This document shows positions 57,730 to 64,000 of a DNA stretch of 64,000 nt, piece after piece. The notes under the pieces were generated by a model. That model was not told the origin of the DNA and did not search any database. It saw nothing but the letters and a program-made list of their open reading frames with translations. Both the position numbers and the translations under genes were made by a program. Origin of the DNA: Comamonas sp. lk (GTDB taxonomy: Bacteria; Pseudomonadota; Gammaproteobacteria; Burkholderiales; Burkholderiaceae_C); NCBI RefSeq assembly GCF_900564145.1, contig NZ_UOOB01000001.1, positions 2,668,754 through 2,732,753 on the forward strand. The letters are read 5' to 3'. Numbering within the stretch: position 1 is the stretch's first letter; every line of letters begins with the position of its first letter.

Positions 57730-58386
57730 TCAGGGCGCCAGGCGCTCACGCAGCCATTGCCCGTCTTCCTCGCGATAGCACAGGCGATCATGCAGGCGGC
57801 TTTTACGGCCTTGCCAGAACTCCCAGCGGTCTGGCACCAGGCGAAAACCGCCCCAATGCTCAGGCCGGGGCGGCTTGAGCAGAAACTGGGCACTGTATTT
57901 GGCCGCGTTAGCCACCAGCACGCCACGGCCGCTGATGACCTGGCTTTGCGGGCTGGCCCAGGCGCCTATGCGCGAATCCAGCGGTCGGCTGGCAAAGTAG
58001 GCGTCGCTTTCCTCGGCGCTGACTTTTTCCACCCGACCTTCTATACGCACCACGCGCTCCAGCTCCACCCAATGAAACTGCAGCGCTGCAAACGGATTGC
58101 CCGCCAGTTGCTGGCCTTTGCGGCTGTCGTAATTCGTATACCAGACGATGCCGCGCTCGTCATAGCCTTTGATCAGCACAATGCGGGTGCTGGGGCGCAT
58201 GTCACCGTTCACGGTGGCCACCGTCATGGCATTGGGTTCGGGCACTTGCGCTTGCACGGCCTCCTGCAGCCATTGATCAAACTGTTTCAAAGGATCGGCG
58301 TTGGAGGCGGATTCGCTGAGCTCGGCGCGCTCATAGCTTTTGCGCAGATCGGCGATGGAAGAAGATAAGCTGCTCATGCTTGGCAT
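57730..58386 (-). CDS. pdxH: Pyridoxamine 5'-phosphate oxidase PdxH
   Basis: This 218-residue FMN enzyme converts pyridoxine or pyridoxamine 5'-phosphate to pyridoxal phosphate. The FMN- and substrate-binding residues are in [52 protein letters not shown] and the C-terminal [13 protein letters not shown]...RLAP. Length fits. ATG 58386 or the internal ATG at 58377 may be used. It is divergent from the MobA-like gene with starts about 50 bases apart. Confidence 0.96.
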   Translation of the reverse strand: MPSMSSLSSSIADLRKSYERAELSESASNADPLKQFDQWLQEAVQAQVPEPNAMTVATVNGDMRPSTRIVLIKGYDERGIVWYTNYDSRKGQQLAGNPFAALQFHWVELERVVRIEGRVEKVSAEESDAYFASRPLDSRIGAWASPQSQVISGRGVLVANAAKYSAQFLLKPPRPEHWGGFRLVPDRWEFWQGRKSRLHDRLCYREEDGQWLRERLAP

Positions 58387-58438
58387 TGTGCCGCGACTGT
58401 CGCGCCACGTTCATGTTCAGGCGCAAGACATCATTGCC

Positions 58439-59044
58439 ATGAGTTCCCACATCACTCTCTCCAAAGACCTTCCCTGCGTGCTGATTCTTGCGGCAGGCAG
58501 GGGAGAGCGCTTTCTCGCCTCTGGCGGCAGCACCCACAAACTGGCGGCTGCGCTGGGCAATAGCTCCGTGCTCGAAGCCACATTGGCGGCGGTACAGGCC
58601 AGCGGATTGCCATGGCATCTGGAGCGAGGCCCGCATTCGGGCATGGGCGACAGCATTGCCGCCGCCGTGCGTACCACGCATGGCACCAAAGCCAGAGGCG
58701 GCTGGCTGATACTGCCGGCCGATCTTCCCCTGGTGCTGCCAACCACCTTGCAAGCCGTTGCCCGTGGCTTGCAGCAAGCCCACAGCGATGCGTTGGCCGT
58801 GGTCCAGCCCCTGTACCAGGGCCAAAAAGGGCATCCCGTGGCTTTTTCTCAGGCTGCCGCTGAAAAGTTGATGGCCTTGAGCGGCGATCAGGGTGCCTCC
58901 GCTATCGTCCAGCAGGCCCGTGCTGCCGGAAACTTACATATCCTGCCAGTGGATGATGTGGGCGTCGTTTTGGATGTGGACACCGTGACAGCCCTGGAGC
59001 AGGCCCGCAAGATCTGGCGTGAGCGCCAGCCAGCGAGCAGGTAA
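58439..59044 (+). CDS. MobA/MocA-like nucleotidyltransferase family protein
   Basis: This 201-residue nucleotidyltransferase is of the MobA-like (NTP_transf_3) type. The N-terminal nucleotide-binding loop is LILAAGRGERFLASG with a downstream Lys (HKLAAALG); GWLILPADLPLVLPTTLQAV holds the metal-binding Asp, and GQKGHPVAF and LDVDTVTALEQA follow. The family includes MocA (CTP to molybdopterin) and xanthine dehydrogenase-associated XdhC partners. No molybdenum genes are adjacent, so the substrate is open. The start ATG 58439 lacks a good ribosome binding site. Confidence 0.82.
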   Translation: MSSHITLSKDLPCVLILAAGRGERFLASGGSTHKLAAALGNSSVLEATLAAVQASGLPWHLERGPHSGMGDSIAAAVRTTHGTKARGGWLILPADLPLVLPTTLQAVARGLQQAHSDALAVVQPLYQGQKGHPVAFSQAAAEKLMALSGDQGASAIVQQARAAGNLHILPVDDVGVVLDVDTVTALEQARKIWRERQPASR

Positions 59045-59054
59045 ATGTCCATTA

Positions 59055-59080
59055 AAAAGGGCTGAAATATCAGCCCTTTT
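59055..59080. terminator. Bidirectional terminator between the MobA-like gene and sodC
   Basis: AAAAGGGCTGA (59055-59065) and TCAGCCCTTTT (59070-59080) pair with an AATA loop. It lies between convergent genes ending at 59044 and 59101. Confidence 0.9.
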
Positions 59081-59100
59081 GCTTGAATCCCATTTGAAAA

Positions 59101-59712
59101 TCAGGCACCGCGCTGAATCACGGCACAGGCCAGGCGCGCGCCCGAGTTGCCAGTGGGCTGGGTGGTGTAGTCATCGGGGTCGTTGTGCACAATCAGGCCG
59201 CGGCCCAGCACGCCATTGCTTTCGCGGTCCAGCGTAAAGGCGCGAGTCACAAAATCCACCTTGGCCACGCCTTGGGTATCGGCCACCAGGCTGGGTAAGT
59301 CGCCCACATGGTGTGCACCAGTACTGCCGGCCTTGCCATGTGCCTGCTGACCGGGGTTGAAGTGTCCCAAGGCGCTCAGACCGTCGCCGCTGGAGCAATC
59401 GCCTTTTTCATGGATATGAAAACCGTGCTCGGTATTGGGCGCCAGGCCCGATACGCTGCCTTGTACGCGCACGCTGCCGTCGGCCTGCGGGAAGAACTGA
59501 ACCACGCCGCTGACAGTGCTGCCCTTGGTCGCTTCCAGGCGTGCAATCGACTGGATTCCCGCCGCCTTGGCATAGCCGCTGCTTGCAGCCGCCCCTGACG
59601 CTGCAGCAGTACCGGAGGAAGAGGGCGCAGAAGTGGAGCAGGCGCCCAGCGCCAGCGTGGCTGCAACGGCCAGGGCAAGCCAGACGGGCTGCAGGGCTGG
59701 TGAGTCTTTCAT
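59101..59712 (-). CDS. sodC: Superoxide dismutase [Cu-Zn], lipoprotein type
   Basis: This is a 203-residue Cu-Zn superoxide dismutase. A lipoprotein signal (LALAVAATLALGAC, lipobox LGAC) is followed by an Ala/Ser-rich linker and the SOD domain with metal ligands in HGFHIHEKGDC, ALGHFNP, AGSTGAHHVGDLPSL and GRGLIVHNDPDDY. It removes superoxide in the periplasm. ATG 59712 has AAGGACG upstream; an in-frame start 39 bases earlier is less likely. It is a single-gene unit. Confidence 0.94.
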   Translation of the reverse strand: MKDSPALQPVWLALAVAATLALGACSTSAPSSSGTAAASGAAASSGYAKAAGIQSIARLEATKGSTVSGVVQFFPQADGSVRVQGSVSGLAPNTEHGFHIHEKGDCSSGDGLSALGHFNPGQQAHGKAGSTGAHHVGDLPSLVADTQGVAKVDFVTRAFTLDRESNGVLGRGLIVHNDPDDYTTQPTGNSGARLACAVIQRGA

Positions 59713-59883
59713 CTTGTCGTCCTTGTGTTGAGCAACTGCCACGCGCTGCATATGCCACTCACGAAAGCAGAGCGGCTAGCGCATGGTAGATATAGCTTGC
59801 GGGGGTAAAATTAGTGGAAAAGCCAATCAATGGATACGCAGGTGGCTCCCAATACCATAGCGCACAATGGCTTGGCTCAGGCA

Positions 59884-60489
59884 TTAGTTGGCTGCGTAGC
59901 TCAGCAACTTTTGCAAGGCCTTGTCACGAATGCCCATGCGCTGCAGCTCATCAAAGGTCGCCTGGGCGTAGTCGCGCGTCGTGCCATAAATGCCCTGGGC
60001 CTGGGCAAAGATGCGCCGGTACTCTTCGGGTGGCAGCTCACCCGTGTGATGCGGGCTTTGGCGCGACAGTGTGAAAGCCAAGGCCTTCACCGTGCCATGG
60101 GCCGTCTTGCAAGGCAGCCAGCGCGGGTCATAGACCGCATTGGGCATTTCGCGCTGCCATAGCTGCTTGAGCACGGCGGGTGCATCGGTTTGCGCGATTC
60201 TGAAAGCCATGCCCTGACAGCTACCGCCCGAGAGCATGCCAAACACCAGGCCCGGGCACTGGGGCGTGCCGCGGTTGATGGTGCTCCACATCTTGAGAGC
60301 ACGATGCCAGCCATGGACATGGGCTGTACGCCGCTCACTAAAAGCAAAATCCGGGCGCCAGATCAGCGAGCCGTAGCCGAACACCCATAAATCTTCTGAG
60401 CCCCCCCATTGCGACATGGTGTGTTCCAGCATGGGCGTGGCATCACGGTCATGCGCGCAGAAAAGAGAGGGGAAGGGCAGGGCTGACAT
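59884..60489 (-). CDS. ChaC-like gamma-glutamylcyclotransferase
   Basis: This 201-residue protein belongs to the ChaC/GGCT-like family. The substrate-binding loop is VFGYGSLIWRPDF, the catalytic Glu is in ELPPEEYRRIF or the nearby conserved segment, and DPRWLPCKT and GTTRDYAQATFDELQRMGI follow, as in glutathione-specific cyclotransferases that release 5-oxoproline and Cys-Gly. It probably degrades glutathione. ATG 60489 has GGGAG upstream. The Dyp-type peroxidase gene lies upstream on the same strand with a gap of 176 bases. Confidence 0.88.
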   Translation of the reverse strand: MSALPFPSLFCAHDRDATPMLEHTMSQWGGSEDLWVFGYGSLIWRPDFAFSERRTAHVHGWHRALKMWSTINRGTPQCPGLVFGMLSGGSCQGMAFRIAQTDAPAVLKQLWQREMPNAVYDPRWLPCKTAHGTVKALAFTLSRQSPHHTGELPPEEYRRIFAQAQGIYGTTRDYAQATFDELQRMGIRDKALQKLLSYAAN

Positions 60490-60665
60490 CGAAAACTCCC
60501 ACACGAAAAGGCTGGGTAGCTACAAAAGTGCAACTTCGTGCTGCACTGCTGTCTTGTATAACGCAGCCCTGCGCCTGTGGTGCACAGCGGGCGGAAAGTT
60601 TGTGCAAAAGCAACAGCCGTCCACCCTCAGTCAGAGGTTCACGTGAGGAAGCTTTCCGGTTTCTT

Positions 60666-61604
60666 TTAGCCTGCGCTTTTAGGTACTGTGAGTTCACCCA
60701 GTTGACGCAAATCCAGCTTTCCGTCGCGCATGGGTGGGCACCACAGATAGCAGCCGGTCAAAGGCTTGGAGAACTTGAACAGGGCGTCGCTGATGCCGTC
60801 ATCCAGCCCCAGCATGCGGTGCATCTGCGCTTCAAAGGCATCGAAACGATGGCCAAAGGCGGAAAACATCAGACCGCAATGATCTTCCGCTTGCGGGCTA
60901 ACGCTCCACCAGGGCATGGAGCGACGCACCAGAAAAGCTTCGGGCTCAAAATCTTCCTGGGCAGTGCGCTTGACGTGAGCGGACTCGGGGGCATCTTCCA
61001 GCTCTTCGTTGTCGCTGCGGCGGCGACCCATGGCGTTGTCCTGCTCGTGCGTGGCCATGCGCTCGAACGTGGAAAAGTCATGCTCCCACTTTTGAAGCAC
61101 CCAGCAACTGCCGCCATTGAGCCCATCGCTTAAATCGGCGCACAAGGCAGCAGCCGAGGCATCCTCGTCCTGCGGGTTCTCCGTGCCGTCTTCGTAGCCG
61201 GTCAGATCACGGCCGTGGCCGCTTTCCCCCAGTTGATGCAAAAAACTGTCAACAATGTGCCTGACGGCAAAAGCGGGACGCAGGGCCTTGAGCAGCTCAC
61301 GGGTTTGGGTGAGCACCTCGCCCCGGCCGGGGCCGCGCAGCCAGATGCAAAGCGCCTCTGGTGTGCTGGGGGTTGAAAATTCCGTGCCCTGCAGCGCAGG
61401 GAACTCGCGCAGACATGAAATTTCGCAGCCCAGCGCAGCCATCAGCTGCGGGCCCATGCCGACAACTGCGGAACGGCCGTCCACCATAGTTTGCAAGCGT
61501 GCCAGTGCGCTGCGCAAGGCTTGTGTATCGCCAGCAATGGAAAAGAAAATGTAGCGGCCGCTGCTGGGAAGTGGGGCCAGAATGCCTGCTTGAGACAGAT
61601 TCAT
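60666..61604 (-). CDS. Dyp-type heme peroxidase
   Basis: This 312-residue dye-decolourising peroxidase has the hallmark GxxDG motif in LTGYEDGTENP, which holds the catalytic Asp, and the heme-binding His in FERMATHEQDNAMGRRRSDNEEL or the nearby AFGHRFDAFE region. A short N-terminal PQxGILAP-like start (SQAGILAPLPSSGRYIFFSI) is typical of class B members such as YfeX. There is no Tat signal, so it is cytoplasmic. It oxidises phenols or dyes with hydrogen peroxide. ATG 61604 or 61613 may be the start. Confidence 0.9.
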   Translation of the reverse strand: MNLSQAGILAPLPSSGRYIFFSIAGDTQALRSALARLQTMVDGRSAVVGMGPQLMAALGCEISCLREFPALQGTEFSTPSTPEALCIWLRGPGRGEVLTQTRELLKALRPAFAVRHIVDSFLHQLGESGHGRDLTGYEDGTENPQDEDASAAALCADLSDGLNGGSCWVLQKWEHDFSTFERMATHEQDNAMGRRRSDNEELEDAPESAHVKRTAQEDFEPEAFLVRRSMPWWSVSPQAEDHCGLMFSAFGHRFDAFEAQMHRMLGLDDGISDALFKFSKPLTGCYLWCPPMRDGKLDLRQLGELTVPKSAG

Positions 61605-61799
61605 GGTGTGCATGCAGTTAATCGTTGGGGGGCGATCAGTCTACTGCGCTGCACAGGGCTTCACGCTGACAGCAGGACAGGCGTGAAATGGCGGCCTAGC
61701 CTTAGGAAAATGCATGGTCGGCCCTCTTTTTCAGAAAAATGCCGTATTTGGGGAAAACACGGTTTTTGCACTGTTATACTTGCGGCTTCAACAAACGAC

Positions 61800-61876
61800 A
61801 GGCGCGTAGCTCAGCTGGTTAGAGCACCACCTTGACATGGTGGGGGTCGTTGGTTCGAGTCCAATCGCGCCTACCA
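61800..61876 (+). tRNA. tRNA-Val (GAC)
   Basis: A complete 77-base tRNA with CCA encoded. The acceptor stem is AGGCGCG (61800-61806) with CGCGCCT (61866-61872), the D arm is GCTCAGCTGGTTAGAGC, and the anticodon stem is CCACC/GGTGG with loop TTGACAT (61832-61838) and anticodon GAC at 61834-61836. The T arm contains GGTTCGAGTCC. A -10-like TATACT lies at 61775-61780. Confidence 0.97.
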
Positions 61877-61906
61877 AACATCGCAAGCAAAACCAGTGCT
61901 TGCAGC

Positions 61907-61936
61907 AAAAATGCCCGCTAACTAGCGGGCATTTTT
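61907..61936 (+). terminator. Terminator after tRNA-Val
   Basis: AAAAATGCCCGC (61907-61918) pairs with GCGGGCATTTTT (61925-61936), 30 bases after the tRNA 3' end. Confidence 0.88.
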
Positions 61937-62117
61937 GTTTGTGCGGTACGAAAACCGTTTGTGGAAAACGGCACTCAAACAGATTCTTTGATGCTTTTTT
62001 GCATGACGTTGTCTTTTTAAGGCAGTAACTTCTGAGAGCATGCCGTTGCGGCTTGTCACTTTTGGGGCCGCCATGCACACTAAAAGCAGTGTGTATGTGA
62101 TGCGTCCCGGAGTCTCT

Positions 62118-63113
62118 GTGAATCCACCTACTGCCTGGCGACTGGCCTTAACAGGCATCGCCGCCCTGTCTGCAACTGCCGCTCAGGCCCAAACTGGATC
62201 GTTGCAGATCTACGGCCGCATCAACGCTTCGATAGAGCGGGTCAAGATCGGCGATCAGTCAGCAGTCTTCGGTTTGCGCGACAACGACTCGCTGTTCGGC
62301 TTACGCGGAGAAGAAGATCTGGGCGGAAATTTGCGCGCCGGCTTTGTGCTTGAAGGCGGCGTAGCCGTGGACACCGGCGCCATCAGCAGCAACGGTTTTT
62401 TTGGGCGCAAGAGCGAAGTCAACCTCAGCGGGCGCTTTGGCATGCTTCGCCTGGGCACTGTGATTAGCGAGGCCTACTACGCCACCGCCGACAGAGTGAA
62501 CCCGCACAATTACGACACGGGGGCATCGGCCGATGCCCTGTACGCCTATGTGTCCAATGGCAAGAACCATGTCTCCTGGCGCCTACCTCGCTGGCGGCAG
62601 TTGAGCGTCGAGATCGGTGCCAGCCTGCCCGAAAAAACCGCCACCCCACCCAAGAACGCCTGGGACTTGGCCGCTCAATACGATGTAGGAGACTGGTCGC
62701 TTGGCCTGGGCTATGACCAGTGGGGGCCTGCGCGCCAGGCCACGCTACGCGCCAACTACACCATCGGCGCCTGGACCTTTGGGGGCTACCATCAACACAG
62801 CCGCAACTGGGATACCGTGCTCTATGCTGTGGACCCCACACGCGGCAGCCACCGCACCACCCGTGTCGCGGCCATGTACACCACCGGGGCCAACGAGCTG
62901 CATGTCAATGTCGGCCACGCGAGCGCAGCCAACCGCCTCCGTGAGAGCCAGGCCCTGCAGTGGACCCTGGCCTATAACTACAACTTCAGCCAGCGCACCA
63001 AGGTCTATGCGCTCTACACCCGCATACATAACGGCGCACAGGCCAGCTACCGCTCGGGTGAGCCCGGTGTCAGTTTTCATTCCTTCGCCGTAGGCATACG
63101 TCAGTTCTTCTGA
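62118..63113 (+). CDS. Gram-negative porin (Porin_4 family)
   Basis: This outer membrane trimeric porin has about 331 residues. A signal peptide (WRLALTGIAALSATAAQAQ) is followed by the typical start SLQIYGRINASIERV and the conserved SLFGLRGEEDLGGNLRAGFVLEGG, and the protein ends in the aromatic VGIRQFF needed for barrel assembly. Alternating strand patterns (LSVEIGASLPEKT, WSLGLGYDQWG, KVYALYTRIHN) run throughout. GTG 62118 was chosen because GGAG lies 5 bases upstream; an ATG at 62100 is an alternative. The protein is shorter than the usual 350-390 residues, but no break is seen. Confidence 0.88.
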   Translation: MNPPTAWRLALTGIAALSATAAQAQTGSLQIYGRINASIERVKIGDQSAVFGLRDNDSLFGLRGEEDLGGNLRAGFVLEGGVAVDTGAISSNGFFGRKSEVNLSGRFGMLRLGTVISEAYYATADRVNPHNYDTGASADALYAYVSNGKNHVSWRLPRWRQLSVEIGASLPEKTATPPKNAWDLAAQYDVGDWSLGLGYDQWGPARQATLRANYTIGAWTFGGYHQHSRNWDTVLYAVDPTRGSHRTTRVAAMYTTGANELHVNVGHASAANRLRESQALQWTLAYNYNFSQRTKVYALYTRIHNGAQASYRSGEPGVSFHSFAVGIRQFF

Positions 63114-63224
63114 GCGAGCTGACTCAGTGGCGGCCCCTGATGAGGCGTCTCAATGAATCAGATCGGAACTTCTACAGAGTGGCCGAATACACTTGACCAC
63201 CACTCTACGATAGTAGGCAAGAAA

Positions 63225-63244
63225 AAGCCGCCCTCTGGCGGCTT
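63225..63244 (-). terminator. Terminator downstream of the decarboxylase gene
   Basis: AAGCCGCC (63225-63232) and GGCGGCTT (63237-63244) pair around CTCT. On the minus strand the stem is followed by TTTC, and it lies just after the decarboxylase stop at 63262. Confidence 0.85.
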
Positions 63245-63261
63245 GGAATTGGGTGGCCTGC

Positions 63262-64000
63262 TCAGTTCTTGAGTACTTCCACGACATAACGGCGCTGGCC
63301 TGCGGCATCTACTTCTACTTCCCGGCCATGGATATCCGATTCAAAACCGGGTATCTGCGCATCTTGCTCCTTGGCAATGCGCAGGTAGTTGAAGATGGCA
63401 TCAGCCTTTTCGTTGTAGCGCTCCCCGGGCATGATCAGCGGAATACCGGGGGGGTAGGGCACGAGCATCGTGGCGGCAATACGACCTTTGAGTTTCTTGA
63501 CCTCGACTTTCTCGACCTCGCCCTGAACCAAGCGGTTATAGGCTTCTGCGGGGATCATGGCCATATCGGGCTGCTCCACATACATTTCGCGCATAACCTT
63601 TGGCACGTTGTGATGGCGATTGAACTCGTGCAGTCGGTCGCATAGCTCGCGCAGGCCGGTGCTTGCATAGACCTGCGGGTGGCTTGCCACCAGGTCGGGT
63701 AGCACCAAGCTCAGGGGCGAATTGGCCGCATAGTGCTGCTTGAAGCTCATGAGCTCGGCCAATAGCGTGCCCCATTTGCCTTTGGTAATGCCCATGGAGA
63801 ACAGCACCAGCAGCGAGTAGAGGTTGGTTTTTTCCACCACGATACCGCGTGACCAGAGGAACTTGCTGACCACGCTGGCTGGAATGCCTTGCTCGCCCAT
63901 TTGCCCATCCATCTCCAGGCCCGGCATCGTCAGCGTGACCTTGATGGGGTCGATCATCACAAAGTTATCGCTCAAATGGTCAAAGCCATGCCATTTGCCA
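63262..64000 (-). CDS. Orn/Lys/Arg decarboxylase, C-terminal part (partial)
   Basis: About 246 residues up to the window edge are visible, and the frame is open at base 64000, so the gene starts outside. The visible part (KWHGFDHLSDNFVMIDPIKVTL, PASVVSKFLWSRGIVVEKTN, LYSLLVLFSMGITKGKWGTLL, and the final PGERY and HGREVEVD segments) matches the C-terminal region of inducible PLP-dependent arginine, lysine or ornithine decarboxylases (AdiA/LdcC/SpeF fold type). The PLP lysine lies further upstream, outside the window. Which amino acid is used cannot be told. These enzymes serve acid stress or polyamine synthesis. Confidence 0.88.
   Translation of the reverse strand, partial: GKWHGFDHLSDNFVMIDPIKVTLTMPGLEMDGQMGEQGIPASVVSKFLWSRGIVVEKTNLYSLLVLFSMGITKGKWGTLLAELMSFKQHYAANSPLSLVLPDLVASHPQVYASTGLRELCDRLHEFNRHHNVPKVMREMYVEQPDMAMIPAEAYNRLVQGEVEKVEVKKLKGRIAATMLVPYPPGIPLIMPGERYNEKADAIFNYLRIAKEQDAQIPGFESDIHGREVEVDAAGQRRYVVEVLKN

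Noticed and set aside
61800..61876. tRNA-Val as integration site for a genomic island
   Set aside because: No integrase gene is adjacent and I see no direct repeat of the tRNA 3' end in the flanking sequence; the recombinase-like gene is 4 kb away and degenerate.
61837..62028. 63-codon frame starting inside tRNA-Val
   Set aside because: It starts in the T arm of the tRNA and runs through the terminator, a well-known type of false gene.

Overview
The window is chromosomal DNA of a high-G+C betaproteobacterium, most likely a Comamonadaceae member close to Comamonas or Delftia. The evidence is the zipA-ligA order, the waaA / tolC / rhodanese / pcm order, a propionyl-CoA synthetase of PrpE type, frequent GTG and TTG starts, and short inverted repeats (TTTGATAGCTGC and TTGCTATTGA types) that I associate from memory with Comamonadaceae intergenic DNA. 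The genus is an inference. There is no prophage, plasmid backbone, insertion sequence, CRISPR array or rRNA operon. One tRNA gene (Val, GAC) is present.

Layout. 1-4.5 kb: zipA (end only), ligA, an RssA-like patatin and a class I glutamine amidotransferase. 4.7-8.9 kb: a LexA-type box followed by two overlapping genes, a FAN1-like VRR-NUC nuclease and a nuclease-helicase fusion of the iron-sulfur XPD/DinG type. 8.9-14.2 kb: ABC-F ATPase, GNAT acetyltransferase, DkgB aldo/keto reductase, AhpD-like protein, YigZ and two small proteins. 14.3-17.4 kb: LuxR-type regulator, aromatic-ring FAD monooxygenase and a DUF2783 protein. 17.6-23.5 kb: PepSY protein, YgiQ, and a membrane GGDEF-EAL protein cut in two by an in-frame amber codon. 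24-27.7 kb: LysR regulator divergent from a DUF3100 membrane protein and an M20 amidohydrolase. 28.3-33.1 kb: cation/proton antiporter overlapping a GCS2-type ligase, then DUF2322, a membrane protein and DUF2167. 33.3-39.9 kb: MFS transporter, YtcJ-like amidohydrolase, EVE protein, a membrane protein, GlsB/YeaQ protein, NlpC/P60 hydrolase and isochorismatase-like hydrolase. 40-45 kb: prpE, phosphomannomutase and waaA. 45.2-52.5 kb (minus strand): adaptor, RND pump, pcm, rhodanese and TolC-type channel, which together could make a complete tripartite efflux pump. 52.7-64 kb: msrA, a small His-containing protein, a ZnuD-like TonB receptor with a His-rich loop, a degenerate tyrosine recombinase, pdxH, a MobA-like transferase, sodC, ChaC-like protein, Dyp peroxidase, tRNA-Val, a porin and the C-terminal part of an Orn/Lys/Arg decarboxylase.

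The most system-like element is the SOS-box-preceded nuclease plus nuclease-helicase pair at 4.7-8.9 kb, which looks like a damage-inducible crosslink or flap repair module. Other points worth attention are repeat-derived peptide insertions in LigA and YgiQ, the amber-split c-di-GMP enzyme, a tyrosine recombinase lacking most catalytic residues, and a terminator whose left arm is tandemly duplicated.
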